Notes under the pieces: generated by a model | What the model saw: the letters and a program-made list of their open reading frames with translations, nothing else | Told to the model about the DNA's origin: nothing | The model's database searches: none | Shown here: positions 33,101 through 45,654 of the stretch, one piece after another | Layout: each line of letters begins with the position of its first letter | Position numbering within the stretch: the first letter of the stretch is position 1 | DNA from: Sarocladium kiliense | Taxonomy: Eukaryota > Ascomycota > Sordariomycetes > Hypocreales > Sarocladiaceae | Direction of reading: 5' to 3' | Assembly: GCA_030734395.1 (NCBI GenBank) | Contig: JAUZTG010000020.1 | Span: 930,001-994,000 of the forward strand | Length of the DNA: 64,000 nucleotides | Program-made: the position numbers and the translations under genes

Positions 33101-34741
33101 ACAGTCATGACCCTTTGTGCGAGTAGGAAGTTCCGGAACAGAGCGGCCACCATGAGGTCCTGTCTAAAGAACTTGCGGAAGACGTCCCGAGGAAGAGTAG
33201 TCCAAGCGATGCTGTCAGTGATAGCGGTGAAAATCCAATTCAGCTCCCCCAGGGGCGTACGTCTCTCCTGCGGTCGTCCTGGCAGTTTCTTAGCTCGCTC
33301 CGGTGTGAGATTGGTTTTCAGTGGGTTCTGGAGGACGAAGAACCAAAGCGCCATCTCAATGGGCGTAGTAAGGCATGATGTGAAGACATCGGCGGGTAGC
33401 AGAGGGTTTGTGGGCAGGTTTTCTTTGACAGCGCAAGCCGCCAGGTGGATGTATGGTCTGTAATTGGTCTTCTCGTACGTCGGATCTCGAAGGGCCGCCT
33501 CTCGCTCTTCTTCCTCATGCTTTTCCACGAAGCGATGATAGTTGTTGAGAATATTGCCGGCTTCCGAGCAATCCCAAATGAACATGGTCGGCCCTTGTAA
33601 CCAATGCTGAAGGTCATACAGGGATACAGGAATGTACTGCGTGTAGTTTTTGTTAAAAACCCAGATCTCACCGGATGCTGTAGGTTTGGGTACACCGTGA
33701 CCATTATAGTGGAAGAGCACACGTTCCTCCTTGGCATTACGTCGGAGTGATATGCAAAACTTCTTGGTTTCTTCCACTGAGGGATCCAAGTATTGCTTGT
33801 ACCGTGCTCGGATGGCCAGCTGCTCATACTGTGCTTGTAATGACTTCCCGATCGTCTCGATGACTTTCTGGATCGGCGGAGTGGTTGGGTCGACCCAGGC
33901 TTCGAGCTTCGCTCCAGGGGTCGTCTTTAGTTGATCTGGTGGCTCGACGCCAATGTTGAGGCAAATTGCAAGAGCAGCAGACACTGTTTTGAGTCTGTCC
34001 TTTTGCCGCCAGTCCGAGATCTCGAATTTTGATGTTTTCGGCTTCCCGGTGGTCTCGTGTCTTTTTTTTGTGAAGTACATGTACCAATTCTGCCATTTGT
34101 CAGCCATCTTCAAATGATCTTTACATGATGTTCGCACTAGGTAAGTCACGGAAGGAAATCATGGACCGTCTCATGCCACCAAGATAGGCACTCGGCATAA
34201 GGATTCCATGATTCAGAGCAGCGCCCCCCATGAACCCCATACCTCCTAATTGAGTCCAGCATGAGAAGGCAACACACTGTTCGCCTTTGTGCAAGTGAAG
34301 CAAGCTATTAAACAAGGTACTTACATCGGCAAGCTCTGATATCATATGCTCTGATTGATAGTGGTCTTCGAAGCCATGGCGGGCGCCCCAGTCCGGTACT
34401 TCCTCCTGTGGCACCGATTGCTCGTCCATCGGCCTGCGGCCGAACTCGCTCTTGGACCGTTGTAGCAACGGTTTCACTGGACGCTTGGGTCTTGTGTCAT
34501 GCGCACTGTCGTCTCGGGTTTCGCCATTGGCGTGGCCATTTCTCTGACCAGGTGCGGTTGAAGGCCGGCGGTTGTCGTCGGTATCATTGGAAGCGGCATC
34601 GTTGTCAACGCCGTCGCTCGTGGTGCTTTTGAATCTCGAGGTCTCGCCGTTCACCGAGGGCGTCGCAGAGCCGCTGCGGTTGTGGTCGCCGTTCGGTTCC
34701 GAGGTCAGGGCCATATTGACTGCGCTGAAGCCATGGGCCAT
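30156..34741 (-). CDS. KOG1: Raptor/Kog1, TORC1 scaffold subunit
   Basis: About 1,429 residues; exons 34741-34325, 34089-30461 and 30399-30156. The first intron (34324-34090, 235 bases) uses GTAAGT and ATGGCAG and gives GFEDHYQSEHMISELADNWYMYF, shown in part: SELADNWYMYF. The second (61 bases) gives PVFAVGTSAHSVKVFNF. The RNC caspase-like domain spans about 135-330; the His-Gly (H270) and Cys (C313, DCSEAG) positions match the degenerate caspase dyad. HEAT-type helices run through the middle, and a seven-blade WD40 region fills the C-terminus (VSVWDWKK, IRVWSAENE, VRVFDTRAR, VKLWDIRMD). Known: Kog1/Raptor recruits substrates to TOR kinase in nutrient-sensing TORC1. The start at 34741 is the first ATG; a leader of about 120 Ser/Asn-rich residues is disordered. 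The 34741 start is likely but an upstream coding exon is not excluded. Confidence 0.95.
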
Positions 34742-37700
34742 GGAGTGTTGGTCAATGAGGGCGAAGTCCTGGTCGGAAGGGGGCGTCAAGCTCGGCTATC
34801 GTCTTGGAAGACCTACAGAGCGCTTCGATGTACAAGAGGCGCGCTTTGGTGTCGGAATGACGAGCAAATGGCCTACACGAGTGCAGGCACAAGGACTCGA
34901 GCAGCGCAAAGTAGTAGGTTCAAATAGCCATCGCGCGCCTGAAATTGAGCAAGCCGCGAGCTGGCGACCGGAAAAGGGAAGCTGCGCGAGATGTGTGTTG
35001 CAGCAGGAGATGAGGAAGGAGGAATGCCGGGCGGTGGTTCGGGATTGTTGAAGCCTGGTGCTAGACGGATTCGCGGTTGAGTGGTGTTGAGGCACGAATA
35101 CCTCATTTGAGAGTTGGAGGTGCAGTGCAGGTCGAGGTCGCGGCCCACCAGGGAAGCGAGGGCGCGGTGGAGGGTGGTTGTGGTGGGCAAGCAGCCAATG
35201 AGATCAGGCGTCGGGAGTGGACTCGGACGTAGCCGTGGGACCCATGACAGCTGCGAGACTTGGAGACGGGAATTAGGAATCGAATCGCTGGAGCTTCTAT
35301 TGGCCTCGGGGCTGGTCAGGTGAGGAGAAGTATGCGCTGGCTCGACAGGTAGCTTAATTGAGAACCACGTCTATTCCCATGCATCCGGTTAGTGTTCTTA
35401 TGTGGCCGAGCGCAAGGCATTGCCAATCGGCATCTGGATGGCTTGCCTCCTTGTTTGATCCTGGTCCGAAGCATCTCTGGCTTTTCACGTGCACCCGGCA
35501 GTCGGACTAGTAGCTCCGTGCTTCTCGTTACCTCCGTGACATGGTCGCCTACCCTGTAGACACCCTGCTCCCACTGAGATATCTTACGTTTATCTCGATA
35601 AGGTATATTACAATTAAAAATAAGGACCGTTCATTTGACAGAAAAAAATGTGAAGTCTACGGAGCACTGATGCTCGTGAGAGCCGGCCTCTTGGTTCAAC
35701 TGGCCAGCCGTGTACATACTCAATGTTATCCATATATGTGTTATAAGCTCAACAGCACCGAGGTCTTCAAGAAATGAGCCGGATTCCAGCTGTAATCCGA
35801 CCCACCACAAGTTCAAGCTCTATAAGAGTTTGCCAGGGATATGGATTCGTATAGAACTGCTTTGTTTGGGCAACTGTAGAAGTTTCTCAGCCATACATCC
35901 ATCAGTTGGCGCCGCACATGATGCCAACGATGCCATCACCAGCTAGCAGAGCTCTGGTATACCTATTGGAAGATGACGGTCAGTTAATAAGGTATAGAGT
36001 CTCCACCATTGGCCTGTGCGTCGTGGCCAGCCTGAAACATGAAACAAACCAAGCAGGGGCAACCCACAGCACTGACTGACTTTCCACCCGCTCTGTCGTC
36101 ACTGTTGGGGCATTCCACGCTGGCTTGATGACCCGAATTTCCACGATGCCATAATTACCATACTGGTGGATAATGATGTGGCATGATAGGGGGTATCGAT
36201 AAGCAGCATGTGCCTCTTTCCCTCGGAGATTTCGTGCACATGGAATGCATCAGATCGAGCAATCTCGTTGAGCAGGGCACCGTCATGCCGTCGTGTGTTT
36301 GGATCTCAAAGAATCTCCCCACGCCTGGTCCATACGCAAATGATGTAAGGTAAGTGAGATGCTCGTAAAATCTTGCCAACAGGAATCGCGACGTGACTAC
36401 CTATAGATGCTCAAAGACCTGGCGTACAACCATCGCATTTGTGCATCAGTGCCAAAAAATGCATGCTGCCTAAAATAAACCAAGCCGCCCCGTTGTCTAT
36501 CTCGCAGGTGCCGCATATTGATCACTGCATCGGCTGGTGCAGGCCACCAGATCGAGGGTACCGTCCCCTTTTCCAAATCGTATGGCGCACAAGACGTTTT
36601 GGTCTGATGCAAGGTGCCATGGATTCTTTCTCTATCACTCCAAAACCCAACCAGACTTGAGAACCCCTGTACACGTTGCTGCACCTACATTTCTACAAAG
36701 CACGCACAGTACGATTCAGGTACGCGGTCCAACGTGCCGAGGAGGCTGGTCATTCCAGTACCTGGCAGGTTCCCCTGGCACGCCCCCTCCTTCCCTTGCC
36801 CCCCAACCCCTCTGCTCTCCACAGAAGAGCGACGATGCAGCAACGCCAGTGCTACTGTGGGTTAGCCCGGCAAGGACAACTGCAACCCCTATTCTCATTC
36901 TGGCGCCAAACTTGAGCAATCCAACCAATTCGCCAGCACCTGACCTACAGGCACAAGTATGATGAGAGGAGAAAAGAGCAGGGCATCAGGGGTTCCACGA
37001 CCATGTTGACAAGAAATTTGGTACCGCTCCTGTGATTTGCATCATCGCCATTGCAGGATGCACCTGCTCCCGTCTGTGCGACACTGACTCCAGCCAGGCT
37101 GGAGCCATCTGTGTTGTAGAACAGCCTTTCGTAGTAATTGGAGACCCAGTTCGGCAGTTGGAACTCAGCCAACTCAGGTGCTGCTGGTCGCACCGCTGTT
37201 ACTGGACCTTTCTATCGTGATTCAGCGAGGAGTGTCATAGAAACATCATCTAAGACAATTGATCGAGCTGAGCCGTGTCTCTCTGACCGCCGTTAAGGCT
37301 CTTCTCTGGGTAGGGTCGATGTTCAGCGTAGAGCATGCCCGGTAGTCAGCCCCAGCAAGCCAACCCCCTCTCTTTCCCAGCACCCTTACCACTACCATTT
37401 CGCAGTACCCGCCCCTGGCCTCCCAACTTTTTTTTTTTTTACTGGGGGGTTGGTGGTCGATAGCGCTGCAATGCACCGCTAAACCTGGCGAAAACGTCCC
37501 TTTGACCTCCTCCTCCCAGCTGCGCGGAGCCATTCTCCCAGCCTTCTTCACACACTCGAGTTGGAACCCCGACCTGCGCCTCCGTCTCTTTGTGTCGCTG
37601 CTTGCTTGCCTTTCCTTTCGCATCGCATCTGCTCTTCGCGACCGGTCATCCCGTCCGTTGTTCCATGTCCTGACGATTCACGACTGCCACCCTACGGCGA

Positions 37701-37858
37701 CCACCGACAGACACAGCGGCCAACGAGCCTCCTCCCTAAACAATTCCCAAACACCAACCGTCCATCTACCACCAACCCCATATACCAACGAGCGCATCGA
37801 CAGCAAACAAATCGTGCATCGCATCAAAATACCGCCGGTGAGCGGCAAGTAGCCCGTC
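34742..37858. other. 3.1-kb divergent region between Kog1 and the kelch gene
   Basis: Shared upstream region of two large genes. T13 run at 37428-37440; CT-rich text from 37500 to 37850, probably the leader of the kelch gene. Short frames show no motifs. No RNA gene seen. Confidence 0.45.
37428..37440. repeat. Poly-T tract (T13)
   Basis: Thirteen T residues followed by ACTGGGGGG, in the upstream region of the kelch gene. Confidence 0.85.
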
Positions 37859-40800
37859 ATGGCTTTTCTCTTCAAGTCGAAGAAGAGCCAGGATCGGGGA
37901 TTGGCGAGTCGCGATGGGACTTCAGGCTCCCAGGGGTCAATACAAAGTGCCAACGGTGGCCGAATCCCCAGAGACGACAAGACACATCGCGCCACACCTA
38001 CGGGCAGCGTCAACTCGATCGACAACGAGGCAAGCCCAGGAAGTCCTGGCCAAGCTGACCAGCCAGGTCATGGTCGGCGTGGAGGAAGCAACGGCGAGAT
38101 CACATATTCCAGCGATTTGCCAGTGAGTCCATCTCGCAACCGCTTTCATTGCGCCAGCCCCCCTCTTCTTCGCCCCTGGCACATATAGATGCTTTCCTCT
38201 GTGAACCACAGTCTTGTTTCTAACCAGTAATCTTCTCCTTGCAGTTGCGACAAGCCCCATCGAATCCTAATGCGTCACTCTATCCCTGGTCGCAACGGCG
38301 ATTGACCTACACCTCCTCACACCCAAGTCCCTTCCCTCGCTATGGCGCTGCCGTCAACTCGGTCTCGTCCAAGGAGGGCGATATTTACATGATGGGTGGT
38401 TTGATCAACAGCTCAACAGTCAAAGGTGACCTTTGGATGATCGAAGCTGGGGGTAACATGGCCTGTTACCCTCTTGCGACGACATCTGAGGGCCCAGGCC
38501 CAAGAGTCGGTCATTCGAGTCTGCTGGTTGGGAACGCATTTATCGTCTACGGTGGTGACACCAAGATTGATGATTCAGACGTCCTCGACGAGACATTGTA
38601 TCTGCTGAACACATGTGAGTCGCGTAATCGCACTGGCATCCCACTCCTTTACTGACTATCCTGCAGCCACTCGGCACTGGTCTCGCGCTCTACCTGCGGG
38701 TCCCCGTCCGTCAGGTCGTTACGGCCACTCCCTGAATATACTGGGTTCCAAAATTTTCATCTTTGGTGGTCAAGTCGAAGGATATTTCATGAATGATCTC
38801 TCTGCCTTTGATCTGAACCAGCTGCAAATGCCCAACAACAGGTGGGAGATCCTGCAGACCGGAGATACATCCGCAAAGACGCCGGCAGCCAGAACGAATC
38901 ACTCAATGATTACCTACAACGACAAGATGTACCTGTGAGTTGCTTGGCACATCTACGATTGTGGCCATCATGCTGACGTAAAGAACAGCTTTGGAGGTAC
39001 CAATGGTTTCCAGTGGTTCAATGATGTTTGGTGCTATGATCCCGCCGTCAACAAATGGTCGCAGCTCGACTGTATAGGCTATATCCCAGCTCCTCGCGAG
39101 GGCCACGCTGCCGCTCTTGTCGACGATGTCATGTACGTCTTTGGCGGCCGGACAGAAGAGGGCACAGACCTTGGTGATCTCGCAGCCTTCCGCATCACGT
39201 CCCGCAGGTGGTACACTTTCCAAAACATGGGGCCATCCCCTTCGTCCAGATCAGGACACAGCATGACTACTGTTGGGAAATCCGTCTTCGTCATGGGTGG
39301 AGAGCCCAGTTCCGCGACGACAACCATCAATGATCTGGGCATTCTCTATGTGCTGGACACCAGCAAGATCCGCTATCCAACGGATCCAGGCAAGGGCAGG
39401 AGACCGAGCACTGGTGAAAATGGCGTTCCAGTGCGTCAGGCACCTTCTCGAGAGGGCTCAAATGGACCCGCAGAGAACAGGAGGATCATGCCGCCTGCAA
39501 CGACAAATGGTCAAAGATCGCCTCCGAATGCAGCGGATATAGGATCATCCAACGCACCGACCTCAAAACTCCCTCGCGCATCCCCCAGTCCTGCTGGACC
39601 TCCCCCCCAAGGACCTGTGCCCTCTAAGCCTGTTGTCGACACCGCTGCACTAGGGCGAGTGCGTGGCGCGTCTAGTGAGCGCAGCGCTACCACAGGCTCC
39701 CCGCAGATTGGTTCAAATCAATCACCCATCACTCGAGAGGCGATCCCGGAGGTCGAGAGTCCTGTAATGAATGGACGACGCACTCCAACGCAGCAAGTTC
39801 AAGCGCCTCGCAACATCTCTGCACCACAGTCTGACATCCCTGCGCCCGATACAACCAAGTCGAAACTCATGATGAGACCACCTCAACCTCAAAGCTCTGT
39901 TGATAGCACCACCGACTCCACCCTCAGGAATGCATCTGCGCCGAGACCTTCATCACCACCACCTCCAACACGGCAGCCGAGCAACCCGCTTGCCCGGCGT
40001 TCTTCTGGACGTAATTCGCAGACTGTTGCACTTCTTAAGGAGCTTGACTCAGCACGAAACCGAAATGCTTGGTACGCATCGGAGTTGGAGCTCGCCCGTC
40101 GGGCAGGATACGTCTCCAACACTCAGAACGCTATTTCTCTTGATATCAAGAACATGGAAACTTTCGACGAGGAAGACCGCCCCCTTATTGAGGCCTTACT
40201 TGCTATGCGAACTGAACTAGCCAATGTTCAGAGTGCGGTTGATCAGCAGGCGGTCTTGGCATCCAAGCAGGTTGCTGAGGCAGAAAAGCAACGCGACGCC
40301 GCGATTCAGGAAGCCATCTATGCGAAGGCGAAGGCAGCAGGGTCACAGTACGGCGCTGAGCAGGACAACACAGACGCACGCTCAGACGGCATGAGCAGGA
40401 AGCTCGCGACTGCACTCCACATGCAGAAGGACTTGCAGGCCCGCTTAGACACCGCGCGCAGTGCTTTGGAGGCGGAGAAGAAAGCAAGGCAGCTTGCCGA
40501 CGACACTGTCAACGCCACCCAGAGGCGCATGGCGGATCTCGAAGCCTACAAACAGCAGACATCAACTGAGGTGGAACGTCTCAAGTCTGAGCTGCACCTC
40601 GCCCAGCGTGAGGCCCGCGAGAACTCGGTCGCGAGCGCGGAGGCAATTGCGGCGATGGAGCTTCTGAGAGCTGAAAAGGAAGATTTCGCCACTAAGTATA
40701 ACGATGTGGTTGGCTCTTCTCGGGATCACGACGACACTTTCGAGAGTTTACGAAGCGCTATTGCTGCCTCTCAGGATGCACGGACACACATGCAGACCAA

Positions 40801-42367
40801 GCTTGAAGAGGAGCGGGCTCTCCGTGAGAAGGCCGAGGGCAAGCTAAGCAAGCTCAAGACAGAACACGAGGCAAGGACTGCTGAGCTGGTAGCCGTTTCA
40901 CAACGGCTCAGGGATGCCGAAGAGGTTGCAGAGAAGCATGCTGCCGAGGCTCGAACGCACCGCGAGGCTGTGCTGTCCGGCCTGAACAAGCTATCCGCTC
41001 GTGACGGAACGCGCTCTGGTTCTGGTGATGTCGAGCGCATCGCCGCTCTGCAAAACCAGATCACGGCTGCCAATGAGCTGGTCAAGAAGTATCAGCAAGA
41101 AGCTGATGCCGCTGCCGACAGGCTCCGAAGTGCTGAAGAGCGCATTGCTGGCCTCGAACAGTACCAGGAGCAAAGCAGCCGCGAAGGCGTCGGCCTTCGC
41201 AGGCAACTTCAATCAGCTCTCCGTGAGACTCAGAGCCTCCAGGCTGCAAACACCGAGCTCAAGAACAAGCTGGCAGCTCAGCAACTGGAGACGAATGCTA
41301 TGATGGTCCAGCATACTGCGCTCAAGGACATCCTCAGTGAGCGGGGTATCAGCCCGACCGCGGCAGTCAAGGCAAGGGGAGTTGGAAGCCCCAGGCTTGC
41401 CTCTCCCGCCGACGAGAACCGCCTACGTGAGCTCGAGTCACAGCTTGCTACCGCTCAGGCTGCCAACGAGGAAGCCCAGCAAACTTTTGCTATTCAAAGC
41501 CAAGAAGCGGATTCGGCCTACCGTGACAAGCTTACGCAGCTGGAGAGCGACTATCAATCGGCTGTGCACTACGTCAAGGGCACGGAAAAGATGCTGAAGC
41601 AACTTAAGGAGCAGCTTGCGCGATACAAGACCGAGAACGGACGCCTCAAGTCTGACATGCATGATCTTGAAGACCGTCTCGAGGCTAGTGGCGAGAAGGG
41701 TGCTCCGTCTGCTGACTGGGAGAACGAGAGGAATGCGCTCCAAGCCAGAGTTACGGAACTGGAGACTGAGCTGCGCAGCTCAGGCGCGGAATTGCAGAAG
41801 AGCCTGGATGCTCTGAAGCACGACCTCGAGTCCAGCCGCCAGCAGCGCGAGGAAGCTTTGAGGCAGAGTGAGGAGGCCACACGAAAACTGAGCTCTCACC
41901 GCAAAGACCTTGAGCAACTTCAGACGGAGAACTCTCTCCTCGAGCAGCGAGCCACGGATGCTGAGCAGAAAGTCTCGCTACTCCTTGACCAGGTCGAACA
42001 CTCTGTCGACAACTATCGTCGGCAAAGCAGGCAAGTTCTGCCTGCTGACGGCCCTGCTATTAACGGAGCTGGGAACGGCGGCTACAGCCACACGCGCCAG
42101 GAGTCCTCTGAGGCTGGGAGCGTCTACGGTGGCAACGGCGTGGATGGCAGGAACAGCGCCGCGCTTGATAACCTTGCCAGTGAGTTGGAGACGCTTCGCA
42201 GCCACTGGGAGGCCACCAACAAGAACTACCGCTTGAGCACAAACTTCGAGTTCGATTCCAACGCCGTCAGGGATAAGGACAGTGCGGGTATCGGTCTGAG
42301 CGAGAGCCTGGCGGACTGGCGGAAGCGACTTGATCACGACGAACCCGGCTCGACCAAGACATCCTGA
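37859..42367 (+). CDS. Kelch-repeat/coiled-coil cell-polarity protein (Tea1/Kel1/KelA-like)
   Basis: About 1,426 residues; exons 37859-38122, 38245-38614, 38667-38934 and 38989-42367, all with GTGAGT donors except that the last donor is also GTGAGT after CCT; phases agree. Residues about 105-420 form kelch blades with the expected GG pairs and spaced Tyr/Trp: IYMMGGLINSS, FIVYGGDTK, IFIFGGQVEG, LFGGTNGFQWFNDVW, MYVFGGRTEEGTD, VFVMGGEPSS. A Pro/Ser-rich disordered linker follows. From about 650 to 1330 the protein is a long heptad coiled coil (ELDSARNRNAWYASELELAR onward). This is the layout of fission-yeast Tea1 and of KelA, cortical markers of growth sites delivered on microtubule tips. The C-terminal short tail (FEFDSNAVRDKDSAGIGLSE, SLADWRKRL) is conserved in the KelA group as I recall. 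It is divergent from Kog1. Confidence 0.92.
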
Positions 42368-43212
42368 TCCTATGGCGGCAACGGCGATGTGGTGCCAATT
42401 TTCCGAGCTCCTTGTGTTACGAACGGTGTTTGAAAGTCTGATCGCGTATGTGCGTGCGTGGGCGTGGCTGTTATCATGTATTCTGTGACGCGGCATCTTT
42501 CTTATACCCATTCATGTGCTTCTTTCTGAGGTTCTTTTCCCCGTTTGATGACATCCAATGGTTATTTTTTCTCCCTCTTACCCAACACTTCTTTCTTGTT
42601 ATTCTCCATTCGTTTTATCACCATACTTTCATGAGACCCCTCTCTGTTTTCAACTCTCTTCTCCTGGGGAGGTTTTATGCGAAAACCGACTTACATGTAA
42701 CTTTTACTATGATGGGTGAATGGAACAATTGTTCTTTTGGTTTGCTGGATGCGAAATTGGGGCTGGCCTGGAGCGAGATGAAGTGAGGAGGTGATTGGTT
42801 GTGCGACATAACTACTAGTTTTTCTCTGTTCTTGCGTTCGTTTCTTGTTGGGATTTTGATAGCGGTGGCATTTCGGCCGCTTACAATGAGAGCAGATTTC
42901 CCGCACTGGTACATGATGGTACTGAACGTGATGAACTCTAAGCAGCGTCGACTTTTACTGGAGGTAGTATCACAAGCCCACGGTGCGCCGCCTTGTCCCT
43001 GAACGGAACGCCTTTCCCGGCCCGGGCCCCGGGCTCGCCGGACATCACGGCGCCGAAGAAGCCGGACATGGTGGAGTCAAGGTCTTTAGGGTTTCTTCCT
43101 CTCCTGAGAATACGACGCCACACCAGAAGCTGCTGTTACAATCTTCGCGTTACCCAAGTGTTCTTTCTCCATACTTTCGTTGCCCATTGGTTCAAGTCTC
43201 ATATACGTTGTA
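42368..43212. other. Convergent 3' region
   Basis: 845 bases between the kelch gene (+) and the methyltransferase (-). T-rich 42480-42640. Nothing else recognised. Confidence 0.55.
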
Positions 43213-44744
43213 CTACGCTGGTTCGGTCTGCGGCTTCCGACCGTACATGTAGCGCACGTAAAAGTACGAGTGGATCTTGCGAGAGCGCATCTCCTTGCGC
43301 ATACTCGCGAGGAAGACTTGGTATTCTTCCTTGGACCAGCCGAGGACGTGGTTCCAGAGGTACATGGTGTATCCTGCGAGTTGAAGGGTCAGTATGAGCT
43401 ACTGGAGCTACTAGAGTAAGACAATAAAGTTGCGGACCTTCGATATCGTTGTCCATGGTGAGCTGAATGTAACGACCGACTTCGGAGAGCTTAGGGTCCT
43501 TTGGCCAAGTGTTCATTGGCACCTTTTAGCATTATTAGCCAACCCGCGCTCATCTTACGTGTAGAAGCAATGGAGCTCACCTTGTAAACTTTCTGCTGAA
43601 TCTCTGTAAACCCAGCCTCCTCCAGCCCCTTCTTCTGCACATCATCCGATATGACCAAGAAGGTCTTCCCAAGCTTTCGCCCGGCCTCCCCCCAGATCTT
43701 ATTCCATAGCGTCTTCATAGCTGAGCCTTCCGTCACTGTTCCATCGTCGCTACACATGAGCACCTCCGCCTCGCCTGTCTGTACCCAACCTCCCGGCTTG
43801 CAACAACGGTAGGCTTCCTTGAACAGGGCGGTCCAGTCGGCGATGGCGCCGAAGAGAAAACGAAGATGGATGAAGTCGAAGGAGGACTCGGCGAAGGTCC
43901 ACGCTTTTGTACAATCGTCGATCTCAAATTCAAGGTTGGGAGGCACCCATGTGGGTTGACTTGGGGAGAGGTCGGTGCCGATTACTTGAGCTTGGGGGTT
44001 CTCGTCGGCGAAGTCCATGGCCCAGACGCCTGTTGATATATAAGCTGAGGTATTTGATCAAACCGAGTTGAAATGTCTGACCACTACCAGTGCCGACGTC
44101 AAGGACTTTCTACAATCATAGTCAGACACAACGTTAAGTGACGTTCCCATAATATGGCGAGGGCTATACCTGAATATCGGTACCGAGAGGCGTCACGTGG
44201 AGCTTACCGCCCAAAAGCAGTAGTAAGGCATGGTGACTACGCACAACATCAATATCAGCAAACTGCGCACACTCAGGTGCGCTGGAAGCTACCTACTTGA
44301 GGTCCATTGACTGGATCTGTTGGTTGTCATTTGGGGTGAAGTATTCGCTATCATGCCTTTCACTGTGAAATGTGCGACCCTCAATGGTCCGATACTTCAG
44401 GATGCTGGATGCGATGGATGCAGTTGACTCGCGCTCAGACCTGTGTAATGTCAGTGGATGATTTTGAATTAGGCAAATAAAATATGGAAAGGGGTCCTGA
44501 ATTACATGTTGTCACCCAGAGAGTCAGCATCGTCTTCCTGTTGACTTGTGTCAGACTGAATTGGTCTCACTTCTAAGCGCTTTCTCACGATTGCTGTGGG
44601 CAGGGATGTACTTACAGTTGCATCATCTGCTGGGATGAGATCTGACTGCTGAGAATACAGACCTTGAGGACTCTGTGATTGTTGTTCCCCAGCAGAAGGC
44701 GACGGCCCCGCCGCAACGGGAGAAGCACCCTTCAGACTCGACAT
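43213..44744 (-). CDS. LaeA-like (TAM-type) SAM-dependent methyltransferase
   Basis: Protein of 364 residues in eight exons: 44744-44616, 44537-44506, 44440-44297, 44236-44170, 44109-44082, 44029-43581, 43522-43438, 43373-43213. All phases close. Exons 2 (32 bases) and 5 (28 bases) are microexons. The SAM-binding motif I is VLDVGTGSGVWAMDFAD (126-142), built across the intron between exons 5 and 6, whose donor is GTCAGA; a GTAGTG donor just upstream would delete two motif residues, so I prefer the former. The ERHDSEYFTPND and LDLNHH-like MDLNHHALLLLLGG blocks before motif I are hallmarks of this fungal family, as are TWVPPNLEFEIDD, WVQTGEAE and the end YMYGRKP. The N-terminal 50 residues are disordered. 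LaeA itself is a regulator of secondary metabolism, but the family is large and most members have no known substrate. No stop in the model. Confidence 0.85.
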
Positions 44745-45654
44745 GGCTGGTCAGGGACCAACGTTCAGCACGCACTCTCTGTTTCTTTGGACGTGATGAT
44801 TTGGATAACACAGTGTGATGTTCTGCGTGCCATGTGATGGTTGGAGGGAGGAAAGCGTGGGGGGTTAAGTGGAAAGTGAAGAGGGAAGAGTGATCAGAAG
44901 CAGACGGAATATTTGGGCTGAGTTGGTTGCATAAAGCACAGTCACGGCGCTTTACAACAACCTCTCGTCTGCTTTCGGGGCGGCACCAGCGGGACCTGCC
45001 GCCGCCTTTGTCGAACAGCAGTCTCTCGGCTAGCATCCTTGCAAGTTGATGGGATCATTTGCTGGTTTGCTTGGTAGACCCCGTACATGGCGGATGCACC
45101 GCGAGACGTTCCGAGGATATTCTGGTCAGAATGCCCCCGCTGTAGTGCCCGGATGGGTTAAGTGTACATACGTATATGCGCGTTATATCTTGCGTTCGAC
45201 GGATGTGGGATGTGGTGCGTTAGTGGCAGGGGTTGTCAGGCCTGGTATTGGATATTGAAATGCTCGGCAGCCGGGGGTGGTTTGTCCACATTCTGGCATG
45301 AAGGCGGTTTCCTCTGTGGGCCATGACGGGTAACATGGAACATAGTCTCGTTGTCGATAGGGCGGACGTGTTGTATATGTCTGGTCTGGTGGTGGTTGCA
45401 GTTGCTTTGGGCCTGTGATGGACTGTGTGATCGCGGGAAGGCTTTTGACATGAGAGTACGGTATGCCTGTCCAGCCGTTCTGGCAGATCCTTCATCGGTG
45501 CCATGTATGAACCAAAGCCCGATCCAGTCTAATCATGTTGGAGGGAATAACTCTGCAACCTGTTTCAATCAGCCATCACACACTCAAGTACACGAAACCT
45601 GACCTCATGAACGGAAATCTTGGTATCATTGAAATCTTCGTCGTCATGCATCAT
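44745..45654. other. Upstream of the methyltransferase, downstream of Smc5
   Basis: 910 bases. Nothing recognised beyond promoter sequence. Confidence 0.5.

Noticed and set aside
43086..43094. TTAGGGTTT in the 3' region of the methyltransferase
   Set aside because: Single telomere-like hexamers are expected many times by chance in 64 kb; no tandem partner here.
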